The position numbers were made by a program, and so were the translations under genes. From Flavobacteriales bacterium (GTDB lineage Bacteria; Bacteroidota; Bacteroidia; Flavobacteriales_D; Sanyastnellaceae), in NCBI GenBank assembly GCA_027488055.1, contig JAIYCK010000133.1:1-13336 (forward strand): a stretch of 13,336 nucleotides of DNA, given 5' to 3'. The notes beneath the pieces are model-generated. The model did no database searches. It was not told the DNA's origin and worked only from the letters and a program-made list of their open reading frames with translations. Within the stretch, counting starts at the first letter, position 1, and every line of letters starts with the position of its first letter. Shown piece by piece: positions 6,095 to 13,336 of this stretch.

Positions 6095-9000
6095 ATGGGC
6101 ATCACAAAGAAATATTGGACAGGACTCGATGAGTTGCACGGTACACAAGCTTCACAAGACGCTATCGCCAACGAGTTCAGCAATAACCAATCAGTGGATC
6201 AATTTTTGGCAAACGATGAGTTGTCAAAAACCAATACGGGTCGCCGTGACTTTTTGAAATTCATGGGATTCAGCGTAGCTGCTGCGACGCTTGCAGCGTG
6301 CGAAACTCCCGTAGTGAAGTCAATTCCGTATGTTGTAAAACCTGAAGAAATTACTCCAGGGGTTGCAAATTATTATGCATCGACCTACTACGATGGTAAT
6401 GATTACGGCAATATCCTTGTGAAAACGCGTGAAGCACGTCCTATTCACATCAAAGGCAATAAGTACACAGGTATTGCAAATGGCGCGGTGTCGTCGCGTA
6501 TCAATTCAAGTGTACTTGGTTTATATGATAGCGCTCGTTTGCGCAATGCTAAAAAACAAGGAGCAGATATCGCTTGGGATGCTTTGGACAATGAGATCAA
6601 AGCAGCGCTTGCAAGCTCTAACAGCATCCGTATTCTCAGCGCGACCGTTGCGAGTCCATCTACTCAAAAAGCAATCGATGCCTTCTCAGCGAAGTACGCT
6701 GGTAAGGTGAAGCACGTGCAATACGATGCGATCTCATACAATGGTTTGACCAAAGCTTCTGAGGCGGCGTTTGGCAAAGCAGTCGTACCATCTTACGACT
6801 TCAGCAAGGCAAAAACAATCGTGAGTGTAGGTGCCGATTTCTTGGGCACTTGGCTTACTTCCAATATCTTCAGCGTACAATACAGCGAAGGCCGCAAACC
6901 AGAGAATGGTTGGATGAGCCAGCACTTCCAATTCGAAAGCCGCATGTCGTTGACAGGCTCCAACGCGGATGTGCGTGTATTGGTGAAGCCTTCAGAAGAA
7001 GGTAAAGTATTGGCCGCGCTTTATGCTGCTGTAACAGGTGGCGCGCCCATCAGCGTTGGTGAAGCCGATAAGGGTATCGGTTATGCTGCTGAAGAATTGA
7101 AAAAGAACAAAGGTGAAAGCATCGTGGTATGTGGAAGCAATGATGCCAATGCCCAGATGATATGTCATGCTATCAACCAAGCCCTCGGGAATATTGGTCA
7201 TGCAGTGGATGTAAAGGATCCAATTTCACTATTCCGTGGCGATGATGCTGCAATGAAGCAGTTGGTTGCTGATATGAATGCTGGCACGGTCGATACACTC
7301 ATCGTGTATGGTGCCAATCCGGCATACACTTACACACAAGCGGATGCGTTCAAACAAGGTTTGACCAAGGTGAAGACAAGTGTTTGTTTCAACCTATTTG
7401 CAGATGAAACAGCGAGTCTTTGCACCTACATGGCTCCAGACCACCACTACCTTGAGTCATGGAATGACTATTCTTTGACAAGTGGCCGAGTGGATTTGGC
7501 TCAACCTACCATCAACCCATTGCATAGCACGCGTTATGCGCAAGAGAGCTTCTTGCGTTGGGCGGATAACAATACAGACTTTTATACCTACGTTCGTCAG
7601 AATTACAATGCGGCCTATACACCGGCTGCTATGAATACAGACAACAGTTGGCACATGGCGGTTCACAACGGAACGTTTGCAGGCAGTGCGCCAGCAGCCG
7701 CTCCAGCGCCAATGGCAGCCAATGCTGAAACTGCACCAGTAGCAGCAATCGTTGCGCCAGCAGCGGTCGCTGAAGCTCCAATCGCAGCGCCTACGATGAA
7801 TGTGAGTCAAGCCATCGCTGCAGTCACCGCTGCAAAAGGTGGTGCATGGGAATTGAGCTTGTATGAGAAAGTTACCATAGGTAACGGAAGTCATGCAAAC
7901 AACCCATTGTTGCAAGAAACTCCAGATCCAGTAACTAAAATCACGTGGGACAACTACGTGACTATGTCACACAAAGATTGTGATGTATTGGGTATTGAAA
8001 AATACATTGGACAATGCGATTGCGCCAATGTGGTGAAAGTATCGATCAATGGCCGTGCTCCTATCGAGTTGCCAGTATACCCAGCGGCTGGTCAAATGCC
8101 AGGTACAATTGGTATCGCATTGGGTTACGGCCGCGGTGGTAACAACGAGGAAATAGGTAAAGCGGCGTACCAAACAGGTAAAGAGGGTGTGCATTTGATG
8201 GATGGAGAGAAGCGCATGCCAATTGGTAAAAACGCATTCTATTTGACCGATGCAAGCAGTGACACCATCCAATTTGCTGCATTCGATGTGCAATTGGAAA
8301 AAGTGGAAGGTGCAGAATACAAACTGGCATCAACTCAAATGCACAGTACGGTCATGGGCCGTGAGTCGGTGGTGAAAGAGACTACATGGAGTACATTCCA
8401 GAAGGAAAAGGATAAAAAGAAAGGCGAAGCGTCTTTTAATATGATGCCAAGCTTGGTCGTGCACAAAGACATGAACCAGGACAATGAGATCAACGCACAA
8501 GACAAAGAGCACGTTCGTGAGAGTGACTTGTGGCGTGCTCATCCAGTAGAGGGAGTTGGTCACCGTTGGGGTATGACCATTGACCTTACGGCTTGTTTCG
8601 GTTGTGGCTCTTGCATCACAGCGTGTCACACTGAGAACAACGTCCCAGTGGTTGGTAAAGACGAGGTGTTGCGTCACCGCGATATGCATTGGTTGCGCAT
8701 CGACCGTTATTTTGCTTCTGAGCATGAAAGCTTAGAGGAAACCAAAGAGAAAGAAGACTTGGGAACCATTGGCGCTTATCGCCACATGGAAGACCCTGCA
8801 GATAATCCAAAGGCGGTGCACATGCCGATGATGTGCCAGCACTGCAACCACGCACCATGCGAAACGGTTTGCCCAGTAGCTGCCACTGTGCATAGCAACG
8901 AGGGATTGAACAACATGGCTTACAACCGTTGTATCGGTACCCGCTATTGCGCTAACAACTGTCCATACAAAGTGCGTCGCTTCAATTGGTTCAACTATGT

Positions 9001-9370
9001 GACCAACGATAAGTTCGCCATGGTGAATCCTTCGCAAGACGAGAGCATGCGTATGGTGTTGAATCCAGATGTAACTGTTCGTACACGTGGTGTGATGGAG
9101 AAGTGCAGCATGTGCCAGCAACGCATTCAAGCCGGTAAATTAGAAGCTAAAAAAGCAGGCGTTCCTGTTCCAGACGGTAGTATCCAAACAGCTTGCGCTG
9201 AAGCATGTCCATCGAATGCCATTGTATTTGGAGACTTGAATGACACTGCGAGCTGGAACAACAAACGTTCAGTGAATAACCGCTCGTATCATTCCTTGGA
9301 AGAAGTAGGTATCCAGCCGAATATCTTCTACATGACGAAAGTGAGAAATATCGAAGAAACAGAAGCATAA
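6095..9370 (+). CDS. actB: Alternative complex III subunit ActB, molybdopterin-oxidoreductase-like and iron-sulfur fusion
   Basis: ActB is the large periplasmic iron-sulfur subunit that takes electrons from quinol oxidation and hands them to ActA. Of its 1091 residues, the first 45 or so are the leader extension of TAT-variant-translocated family members (KYWTGLDELHGT). A twin-arginine motif follows (GRRDFLKF, Arg50-Arg51), and the hydrophobic part ends in LAAC, so Cys69 may be lipidated. Residues about 75-800 resemble a molybdopterin oxidoreductase; ACIII members of this fold are known to lack the cofactor. An Ala/Pro-rich stretch lies at 529-566. The ferredoxin part has Cys834/837/840/844, 914/917/922/926, 946/952/956, 1004/1007 and 1034/1038. 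These 15 Cys fit three [4Fe-4S] and one [3Fe-4S] cluster, with Thr949 at the site that makes the 3Fe cluster. actC follows after 21 bases. Confidence 0.96.
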   Translation: MGITKKYWTGLDELHGTQASQDAIANEFSNNQSVDQFLANDELSKTNTGRRDFLKFMGFSVAAATLAACETPVVKSIPYVVKPEEITPGVANYYASTYYDGNDYGNILVKTREARPIHIKGNKYTGIANGAVSSRINSSVLGLYDSARLRNAKKQGADIAWDALDNEIKAALASSNSIRILSATVASPSTQKAIDAFSAKYAGKVKHVQYDAISYNGLTKASEAAFGKAVVPSYDFSKAKTIVSVGADFLGTWLTSNIFSVQYSEGRKPENGWMSQHFQFESRMSLTGSNADVRVLVKPSEEGKVLAALYAAVTGGAPISVGEADKGIGYAAEELKKNKGESIVVCGSNDANAQMICHAINQALGNIGHAVDVKDPISLFRGDDAAMKQLVADMNAGTVDTLIVYGANPAYTYTQADAFKQGLTKVKTSVCFNLFADETASLCTYMAPDHHYLESWNDYSLTSGRVDLAQPTINPLHSTRYAQESFLRWADNNTDFYTYVRQNYNAAYTPAAMNTDNSWHMAVHNGTFAGSAPAAAPAPMAANAETAPVAAIVAPAAVAEAPIAAPTMNVSQAIAAVTAAKGGAWELSLYEKVTIGNGSHANNPLLQETPDPVTKITWDNYVTMSHKDCDVLGIEKYIGQCDCANVVKVSINGRAPIELPVYPAAGQMPGTIGIALGYGRGGNNEEIGKAAYQTGKEGVHLMDGEKRMPIGKNAFYLTDASSDTIQFAAFDVQLEKVEGAEYKLASTQMHSTVMGRESVVKETTWSTFQKEKDKKKGEASFNMMPSLVVHKDMNQDNEINAQDKEHVRESDLWRAHPVEGVGHRWGMTIDLTACFGCGSCITACHTENNVPVVGKDEVLRHRDMHWLRIDRYFASEHESLEETKEKEDLGTIGAYRHMEDPADNPKAVHMPMMCQHCNHAPCETVCPVAATVHSNEGLNNMAYNRCIGTRYCANNCPYKVRRFNWFNYVTNDKFAMVNPSQDESMRMVLNPDVTVRTRGVMEKCSMCQQRIQAGKLEAKKAGVPVPDGSIQTACAEACPSNAIVFGDLNDTASWNNKRSVNNRSYHSLEEVGIQPNIFYMTKVRNIEETEA
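7679..7792 (+). repeat. Ala/Pro-rich low-complexity stretch inside actB
   Basis: Residues 529-566 of ActB contain 19 Ala and 7 Pro in 38 positions, made of irregular AP, AAP and APAA units. The surrounding sequence on both sides is ordinary globular protein. It looks like a flexible linker or surface loop inside the molybdopterin-like region. The DNA is GC-richer than its surroundings because of GCN and CCN codons. Confidence 0.85.
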
Positions 9371-9391
9371 CCCAGTTACAGCCGACAAAGT

Positions 9392-10768
9392 ATGTTCAAA
9401 GAATCAAATCTTAGAAAACCACTGATCTTAGGTCATAAGACCTATGGCGATATCACGAATGATATTGTCAACCCGATCATGGGTGCAGCCCCCAAACAAT
9501 GGAAAATTGCTATCACTATAGCTTTTATCGTAGCACTTTACGGTGTAGGATGTATATTCTATGTAGTAGGTGTAGGTATTGGATCGTGGGGATTGAATAA
9601 AACAGTAGGTTGGGCATGGGATATCACCAACTTCGTTTGGTGGGTAGGTATCGGTCACGCGGGAACCTTGATCTCAGCAGTATTGCTCCTGTTCCGTCAA
9701 CGCTGGCGCATGGCGATCAATCGATCTGCTGAGGCGATGACCATTTTTGCCGTAATCATGGCTGCCGTATTCCCCTTGTTGCACATGGGACGTATTTGGT
9801 GCGCATATTGGACACTTCCGTTGCCCAATACATTGGGTTCCTTGTGGCCCAATTTCAATTCGGCGTTGATGTGGGACGTATTTGCGATCTCCACGTACTT
9901 CTCCGTATCATTGGTGTTTTGGTATATCGGTCTTATTCCTGACTTTGCAAGTATCCGCGACAAGATGACCAATCATCCGATGCGCAAATTCTACAGCATC
10001 TTGAGTTTCGGTTGGAGCGGTCGTGCGAAACACTGGACCCGCTTCGAAGAGGTGTCATTGGTGCTTGCGGGTATCGCAACCCCACTGGTATTCTCGGTGC
10101 ACTCGATCGTATCCATGGACTTTGCAACCTCAATCGTACCGGGATGGCATACCACCATCTTCCCTCCATACTTCGTATCTGGAGCGGTATTCTCGGGCTT
10201 TGCAATGGTTCAAACCCTGCTTTTGATCATGCGCAAAGTGATGAAGCTAGAAGCTTACATCAATCTCCGCCACATCGAATACATGAACATTGTAATCATC
10301 GTAACTGGATCAATAGTGGGTGTAGCTTATTTGACAGAGCTATTTATCTCTTGGTACAGTGGCGTTGAATACGAATCATACGCTTTCATCAATCGTTTCT
10401 CGGGTCCTTTGGCTTGGTCGTATTGGTGCATGATGACCTGCAACGTGATTTCTCCACAGTTGTTCTGGTTCAAAAAATTACGTACAAGCTTGAGCTTCAC
10501 ATTCTTCATGTCCATCATCGTGAACATCGGTATGTGGTTTGAGCGTTTCGTGATCATTGTGACCTCAATTCACCGCGATTACATTCCAGGCGCTTGGGGT
10601 GAGTTCAAAGCCACTTCGATCGACATCGGTTTGTTCATCGGAACCATTGGAATTTTCTTCACCTTGTTCTTGTTGTTCTCACGCTATTTCCCAGTATTGG
10701 CTTTGAACGAATTGAAAACGATTTTGAAGACTTCTGGAGAAAGCTATAAGAAAGAAGGATCACACTAA
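9392..10768 (+). CDS. actC: Alternative complex III subunit ActC, NrfD-like quinol-binding membrane protein
   Basis: ActC is one of the two large NrfD/PsrC-type integral membrane subunits of ACIII and forms a quinol-oxidation site beside ActB. The 458-residue product has about ten membrane helices, at roughly 38-62, 80-101, 115-132, 160-182, 221-241, 261-281, 297-320, 335-355, 366-391 and 410-431. Recognisable family sequence includes the start RKPLILGHKTYGDITNDI, WDITNFVWWVGIGHAGTLIS, LPNTLGSLWPNF and VSMDFATSIVPGWHTTIFPP. The C-terminal tail is short and charged. It starts 21 bases after actB and is followed by actD after 31 bases. No defects are visible. Confidence 0.96.
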   Translation: MFKESNLRKPLILGHKTYGDITNDIVNPIMGAAPKQWKIAITIAFIVALYGVGCIFYVVGVGIGSWGLNKTVGWAWDITNFVWWVGIGHAGTLISAVLLLFRQRWRMAINRSAEAMTIFAVIMAAVFPLLHMGRIWCAYWTLPLPNTLGSLWPNFNSALMWDVFAISTYFSVSLVFWYIGLIPDFASIRDKMTNHPMRKFYSILSFGWSGRAKHWTRFEEVSLVLAGIATPLVFSVHSIVSMDFATSIVPGWHTTIFPPYFVSGAVFSGFAMVQTLLLIMRKVMKLEAYINLRHIEYMNIVIIVTGSIVGVAYLTELFISWYSGVEYESYAFINRFSGPLAWSYWCMMTCNVISPQLFWFKKLRTSLSFTFFMSIIVNIGMWFERFVIIVTSIHRDYIPGAWGEFKATSIDIGLFIGTIGIFFTLFLLFSRYFPVLALNELKTILKTSGESYKKEGSH

Positions 10769-10799
10769 TCATATTTAACACCTAAGGCAAATTAAGATT

Positions 10800-11330
10800 A
10801 TGGCCAATAAAGTATTTCATGTAATGTATGACGACGACCAAAAGCTGATGGACGCAGCAAAGTCTTTGGTTAGTCAGGGAATACGTGTCAAGGAAGTTTT
10901 TTCTCCGTTTCCAATCCACGGATTGGATCCAGTTATCGGTATCAAGCGCACCCGCTTGGCTATCTGTTCATTCATGTATGCTTGCACAGGTACTGCACTT
11001 TCCATCTTGGGAACGTGGTATTTTATGGTGAGCGACTGGAACTGGAACATCGGTGGTAAACCCAACTTTACATGGATTGAGAATGCTCCTGCTTTCGTTC
11101 CGGTGATGTTCGAATTTTCAGTGTTCTGCGGCGCCCACGGTATGGCGATCACGTATTTGTTGCGCAATGGCACATTGCCAGGTATGCCGGCTTCCAACCC
11201 CGATCCAAGAACCACTGATGATAAGTTCGTGATGGAAATCACCACCGATGACAATCATCTTTCTGCTTCCGATCTTGAAGCAAAAATCCGTGCAACGGAT
11301 GTGTACGAATTGAATATTAAGGATTATTAA
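10800..11330 (+). CDS. actD: Alternative complex III subunit ActD (DUF3341)
   Basis: ActD is a small membrane subunit of ACIII; its exact role is unclear, and structural or accessory duties are usually proposed. The 176-residue protein has a soluble N-terminal part with IRVKEVFSPFPIHGLDP (28-44), which is strongly typical of DUF3341. Two membrane helices lie at about 52-76 and 96-119. NPDPRTTDDKFVMEI (133-147) follows, then a charged C-terminus. Its length and order between actC and actE are standard. actE begins 8 bases after its stop, which suggests coupled translation. Confidence 0.95.
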   Translation: MANKVFHVMYDDDQKLMDAAKSLVSQGIRVKEVFSPFPIHGLDPVIGIKRTRLAICSFMYACTGTALSILGTWYFMVSDWNWNIGGKPNFTWIENAPAFVPVMFEFSVFCGAHGMAITYLLRNGTLPGMPASNPDPRTTDDKFVMEITTDDNHLSASDLEAKIRATDVYELNIKDY

Positions 11331-11338
11331 TTAAGCAC

Positions 11339-12034
11339 ATGATTCACAAAAAATATCTTTTTGTTGCAGTTATTGCAGGAACAGTGATTTTGAGTTCTTG
11401 CACCGAAAGTGAGCAAGCCCCAGGTTTGGAGTACATGCCCGATATGTACCGTTCTCCTGCTTTGGAAGCTTACATCGACTACGGTAGCAACAAGCACATG
11501 GATTTGACACAAGAAGAAAAGGACGAACTGGGCGTAGTACCCGTCTTGTCGCGCTTGCCAGTAGACGGCACGGTTCCTTTTATGGGAAGCAATGAGATGG
11601 CGCAGTTTGCAATGCCATATCCATTGAATAATACAGTGGAGGATTATGAGCGCTCGGCTACTGAAATCAAAAGCCCCTTGCTTCCTACCAAAACGAATGT
11701 GGAGCGCGGTAAAGAAATCTATGCTCACATGTGTATGCATTGCCACGGCAAAGAAGGACATGGAGATGGCGCGATTTCGAAGAATGGCCACATCGCTGGT
11801 ATTCCTGATTATGCTACAAAATTGAAAGAATTGCAAGCTGGTAAGATGTATCACACCATTACCTACGGTAAAGGTTTGATGGGTCAGCACGCCTCTCAGT
11901 TGAATCAATTGGAGAGATGGCAGGTCATCAGCTATGTGCAATGTTTGCAACAAGGCGTATCCACACCAGAATACGATGCCAACAACATGTTGAAGTTAAA
12001 AGTGGAAGCTGCAGCAGCAGATACCACGAAGTAA
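11339..12034 (+). CDS. actE: Alternative complex III subunit ActE, monoheme cytochrome c lipoprotein
   Basis: ActE is a membrane-anchored class I cytochrome c of ACIII that may relay electrons to the oxidase or a soluble carrier. The 231-residue product opens with a lipoprotein signal (MIHKKYLFVAVI, then LSSC), so Cys21 is expected to be lipidated. The sequence after it, LEYMPDMYRSPALEAY, is characteristic of ActE. The heme motif is CMHCH at 132-136, followed by GKEGHGDG, and Met181 in KGLMGQHASQL is the likely sixth ligand. A C-terminal tail of roughly 25 residues after the cytochrome fold is Ala-rich. It lies 8 bases after actD and 55 bases before actF. Confidence 0.95.
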   Translation: MIHKKYLFVAVIAGTVILSSCTESEQAPGLEYMPDMYRSPALEAYIDYGSNKHMDLTQEEKDELGVVPVLSRLPVDGTVPFMGSNEMAQFAMPYPLNNTVEDYERSATEIKSPLLPTKTNVERGKEIYAHMCMHCHGKEGHGDGAISKNGHIAGIPDYATKLKELQAGKMYHTITYGKGLMGQHASQLNQLERWQVISYVQCLQQGVSTPEYDANNMLKLKVEAAAADTTK

Positions 12035-12089
12035 GATTTGGTATCTTAAATAATATTAATTCAAGAATAAAAAATTTCGAAATAACGAT

Positions 12090-13328
12090 ATGGGACACGA
12101 AAAACTGCATTTTGAAATCCCTGCAAAAACAAAGAACTGGTGCTTCGGCCTCATGGGCCTAGGTGCTTTGTCTACGATTGTAGGCTGGTTTGCAGACCAT
12201 AGCGATCATCATCAATACTGGTGGGCTGTTTGGCTTATCTGTGGATTCTTCTTCCTTGCAATCTCTCTGGGAGCCTTGTTCTTTTATGCGCTTCAATACG
12301 CGGCAGAAGTGGCTTGGACCGCACAAATCAAACGTGTTTTTGAGGCCATGTTCGCTTTCATTCCAGTGGGATTGGCTGTGATTGTGGTCATTCTGCTAGC
12401 TGGTAAAATGCACTGGCATCATATCTACCATTGGATGGATAGCTCGGTCTACGACCTCAACTCGCCCAATTACGATAAGCTCATTGCCAACAAGGCTGTT
12501 TACTTCGGAGCTTTCTTTTGGGTACGTATCCTAATTTACTTGGCAGGTTTTATTCTTTTTGCACGTGCGTTTAGAAGATGGTCTTTGCAAGAAGATGAAT
12601 CTCCTTCGACCGAATTGCACTTAAAACAATACCGTCGCGGAGCTCTTTTCTTAGTGTACTTCGCTGTGTTCAGCACCACTATAGCATGGGATTTGTTGAT
12701 GAGCATCGATACACACTGGTTCTCCACTATGTATTCATGGTACATCTTCGCAGGTATGTGGGTGACATGCATGATTTTTGCCACGCTCTTGATCATTTGG
12801 TTGAAGGGAAAAGGCTACTTCTCAAAAGTCAACACCTCGCACATCCATGACATGGGTAAATGGATGTTTGCCATCAGCATGTTGTGGAGCTACCTCTGGT
12901 TCTGTCAGTTCATGTTGATTTGGTACAGTGATATTCCAGAAGAAGTAACATACTTTAAAACCCGTTATGATAGCTACATGGGCTTGATGTGGTTTGTGTT
13001 CTTCGCCAATTTTGCTGTCCCATTTTATGTATTGATCGCCCGTGATGCAAAACGTAACTTGAAGTTCTTGCAACGTGTGGGGATGATCATTTTCGTCACG
13101 CACTTCTTGGACATTTGGATGGCAGTAGTACCAGGCACGAATCACGGCCACCAATTTGGCCACCATCCTGATTTCGGAACAAAATTGCTGTCATGGGGTT
13201 TCACCTTCGGAATGTTCCTCGGATTCTTAGGTCTTTTCATCTACATCGTGATGAAAGCATTGGCCAAAGCACGTTTGATCCCGATCAATCACCCCTACCT
13301 CAATGAGAGTGAGAACCATCACATCTAA
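12090..13328 (+). CDS. actF: Alternative complex III subunit ActF, second NrfD-like membrane protein
   Basis: ActF is the second large quinol-interacting membrane subunit of ACIII and is related to ActC. The 412-residue protein shows ten membrane helices, at about 17-33, 43-68, 84-104, 137-158, 184-204, 215-237, 257-278, 297-316, 326-347 and 366-390. Family sequence includes LGALFFYALQYAAEVAWTAQ, AWDLLMSIDTHWFSTMYSWY, and LWSYLWFCQFMLIWYSDIPE. A His-rich patch, GTNHGHQFGHHP at 349-360, follows the ninth helix. The C-terminus LIPINHPYLNES is usual. The gene is complete, and the window ends eight bases after its stop. In many Bacteroidota cytochrome c oxidase genes come next, which cannot be checked here. 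Confidence 0.95.
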   Translation: MGHEKLHFEIPAKTKNWCFGLMGLGALSTIVGWFADHSDHHQYWWAVWLICGFFFLAISLGALFFYALQYAAEVAWTAQIKRVFEAMFAFIPVGLAVIVVILLAGKMHWHHIYHWMDSSVYDLNSPNYDKLIANKAVYFGAFFWVRILIYLAGFILFARAFRRWSLQEDESPSTELHLKQYRRGALFLVYFAVFSTTIAWDLLMSIDTHWFSTMYSWYIFAGMWVTCMIFATLLIIWLKGKGYFSKVNTSHIHDMGKWMFAISMLWSYLWFCQFMLIWYSDIPEEVTYFKTRYDSYMGLMWFVFFANFAVPFYVLIARDAKRNLKFLQRVGMIIFVTHFLDIWMAVVPGTNHGHQFGHHPDFGTKLLSWGFTFGMFLGFLGLFIYIVMKALAKARLIPINHPYLNESENHHI

Positions 13329-13336
13329 AATATTTG

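Noticed and set aside
7457..7915. 152-codon minus-strand frame rich in Cys and Trp, opposite actB
   Set aside because: The composition mirrors Ala/Pro-rich coding DNA read backwards; there is no domain or start context.
11327..11953. 208-codon open frame on the minus strand, antisense to actE
   Set aside because: It lies opposite a clear cytochrome gene, has no recognisable domain, and its Cys/His-rich composition comes from reading the reverse of coding codons.

Overview
The window looks like chromosomal DNA from a member of the Bacteroidota, probably Flavobacteriales or a close relative. Three things point there: a complete alternative complex III (ACIII) operon in the order actA-B-C-D-E-F, promoters of the Bacteroidota type (TAnnTTTG, no E. 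coli-like -10/-35), and starts without clear Shine-Dalgarno sequences. Lineage below phylum is inference. I see no mobile elements, tRNA or rRNA genes, CRISPR arrays or toxin-antitoxin pairs.

Layout. (1) 146-1204, plus strand: a ThiF/MoeB-type adenylyltransferase fused to a rhodanese domain, for sulfur-carrier activation. (2) 1205-1336: a short convergent spacer with four inverted copies of GCACCA/TGGTGC, including a good terminator for the minus-strand operon. (3) 3647 down to 1337, minus strand: a two-gene tyrosine-catabolism operon, homogentisate 1,2-dioxygenase then 4-hydroxyphenylpyruvate dioxygenase, with a promoter and a palindrome upstream. (4) 4272 down to 3817, minus strand: a small exported SPOR-domain protein. 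(5) 4273-4660: a 388-base divergent intergenic region holding the ACIII promoter. (6) 4661-13328, plus strand: actABCDEF, tightly packed (gaps of 8 to 55 bases) and all complete. The window ends 8 bases after actF; terminal oxidase genes often follow, but that lies outside.

How the genes work together. ActA-F form one membrane complex that oxidises menaquinol and passes electrons through c-type hemes toward a cytochrome c oxidase. HPPD makes homogentisate from 4-hydroxyphenylpyruvate and HGO should open its ring, so the two minus-strand genes are consecutive steps of tyrosine breakdown.

The most notable observation is in homogentisate dioxygenase. The C-terminal segment that in relatives reads roughly LHP-AGIPHGPHP-GA is collapsed to LHP-GA, an apparent in-frame loss of nine codons that takes away the third iron-ligand histidine. 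Second is the MoeB-like protein, which lacks the family's zinc-binding Cys pairs but has a CxxCxxC elsewhere. Otherwise the window is core metabolism and respiration, and I find no convincing undescribed multi-gene system.
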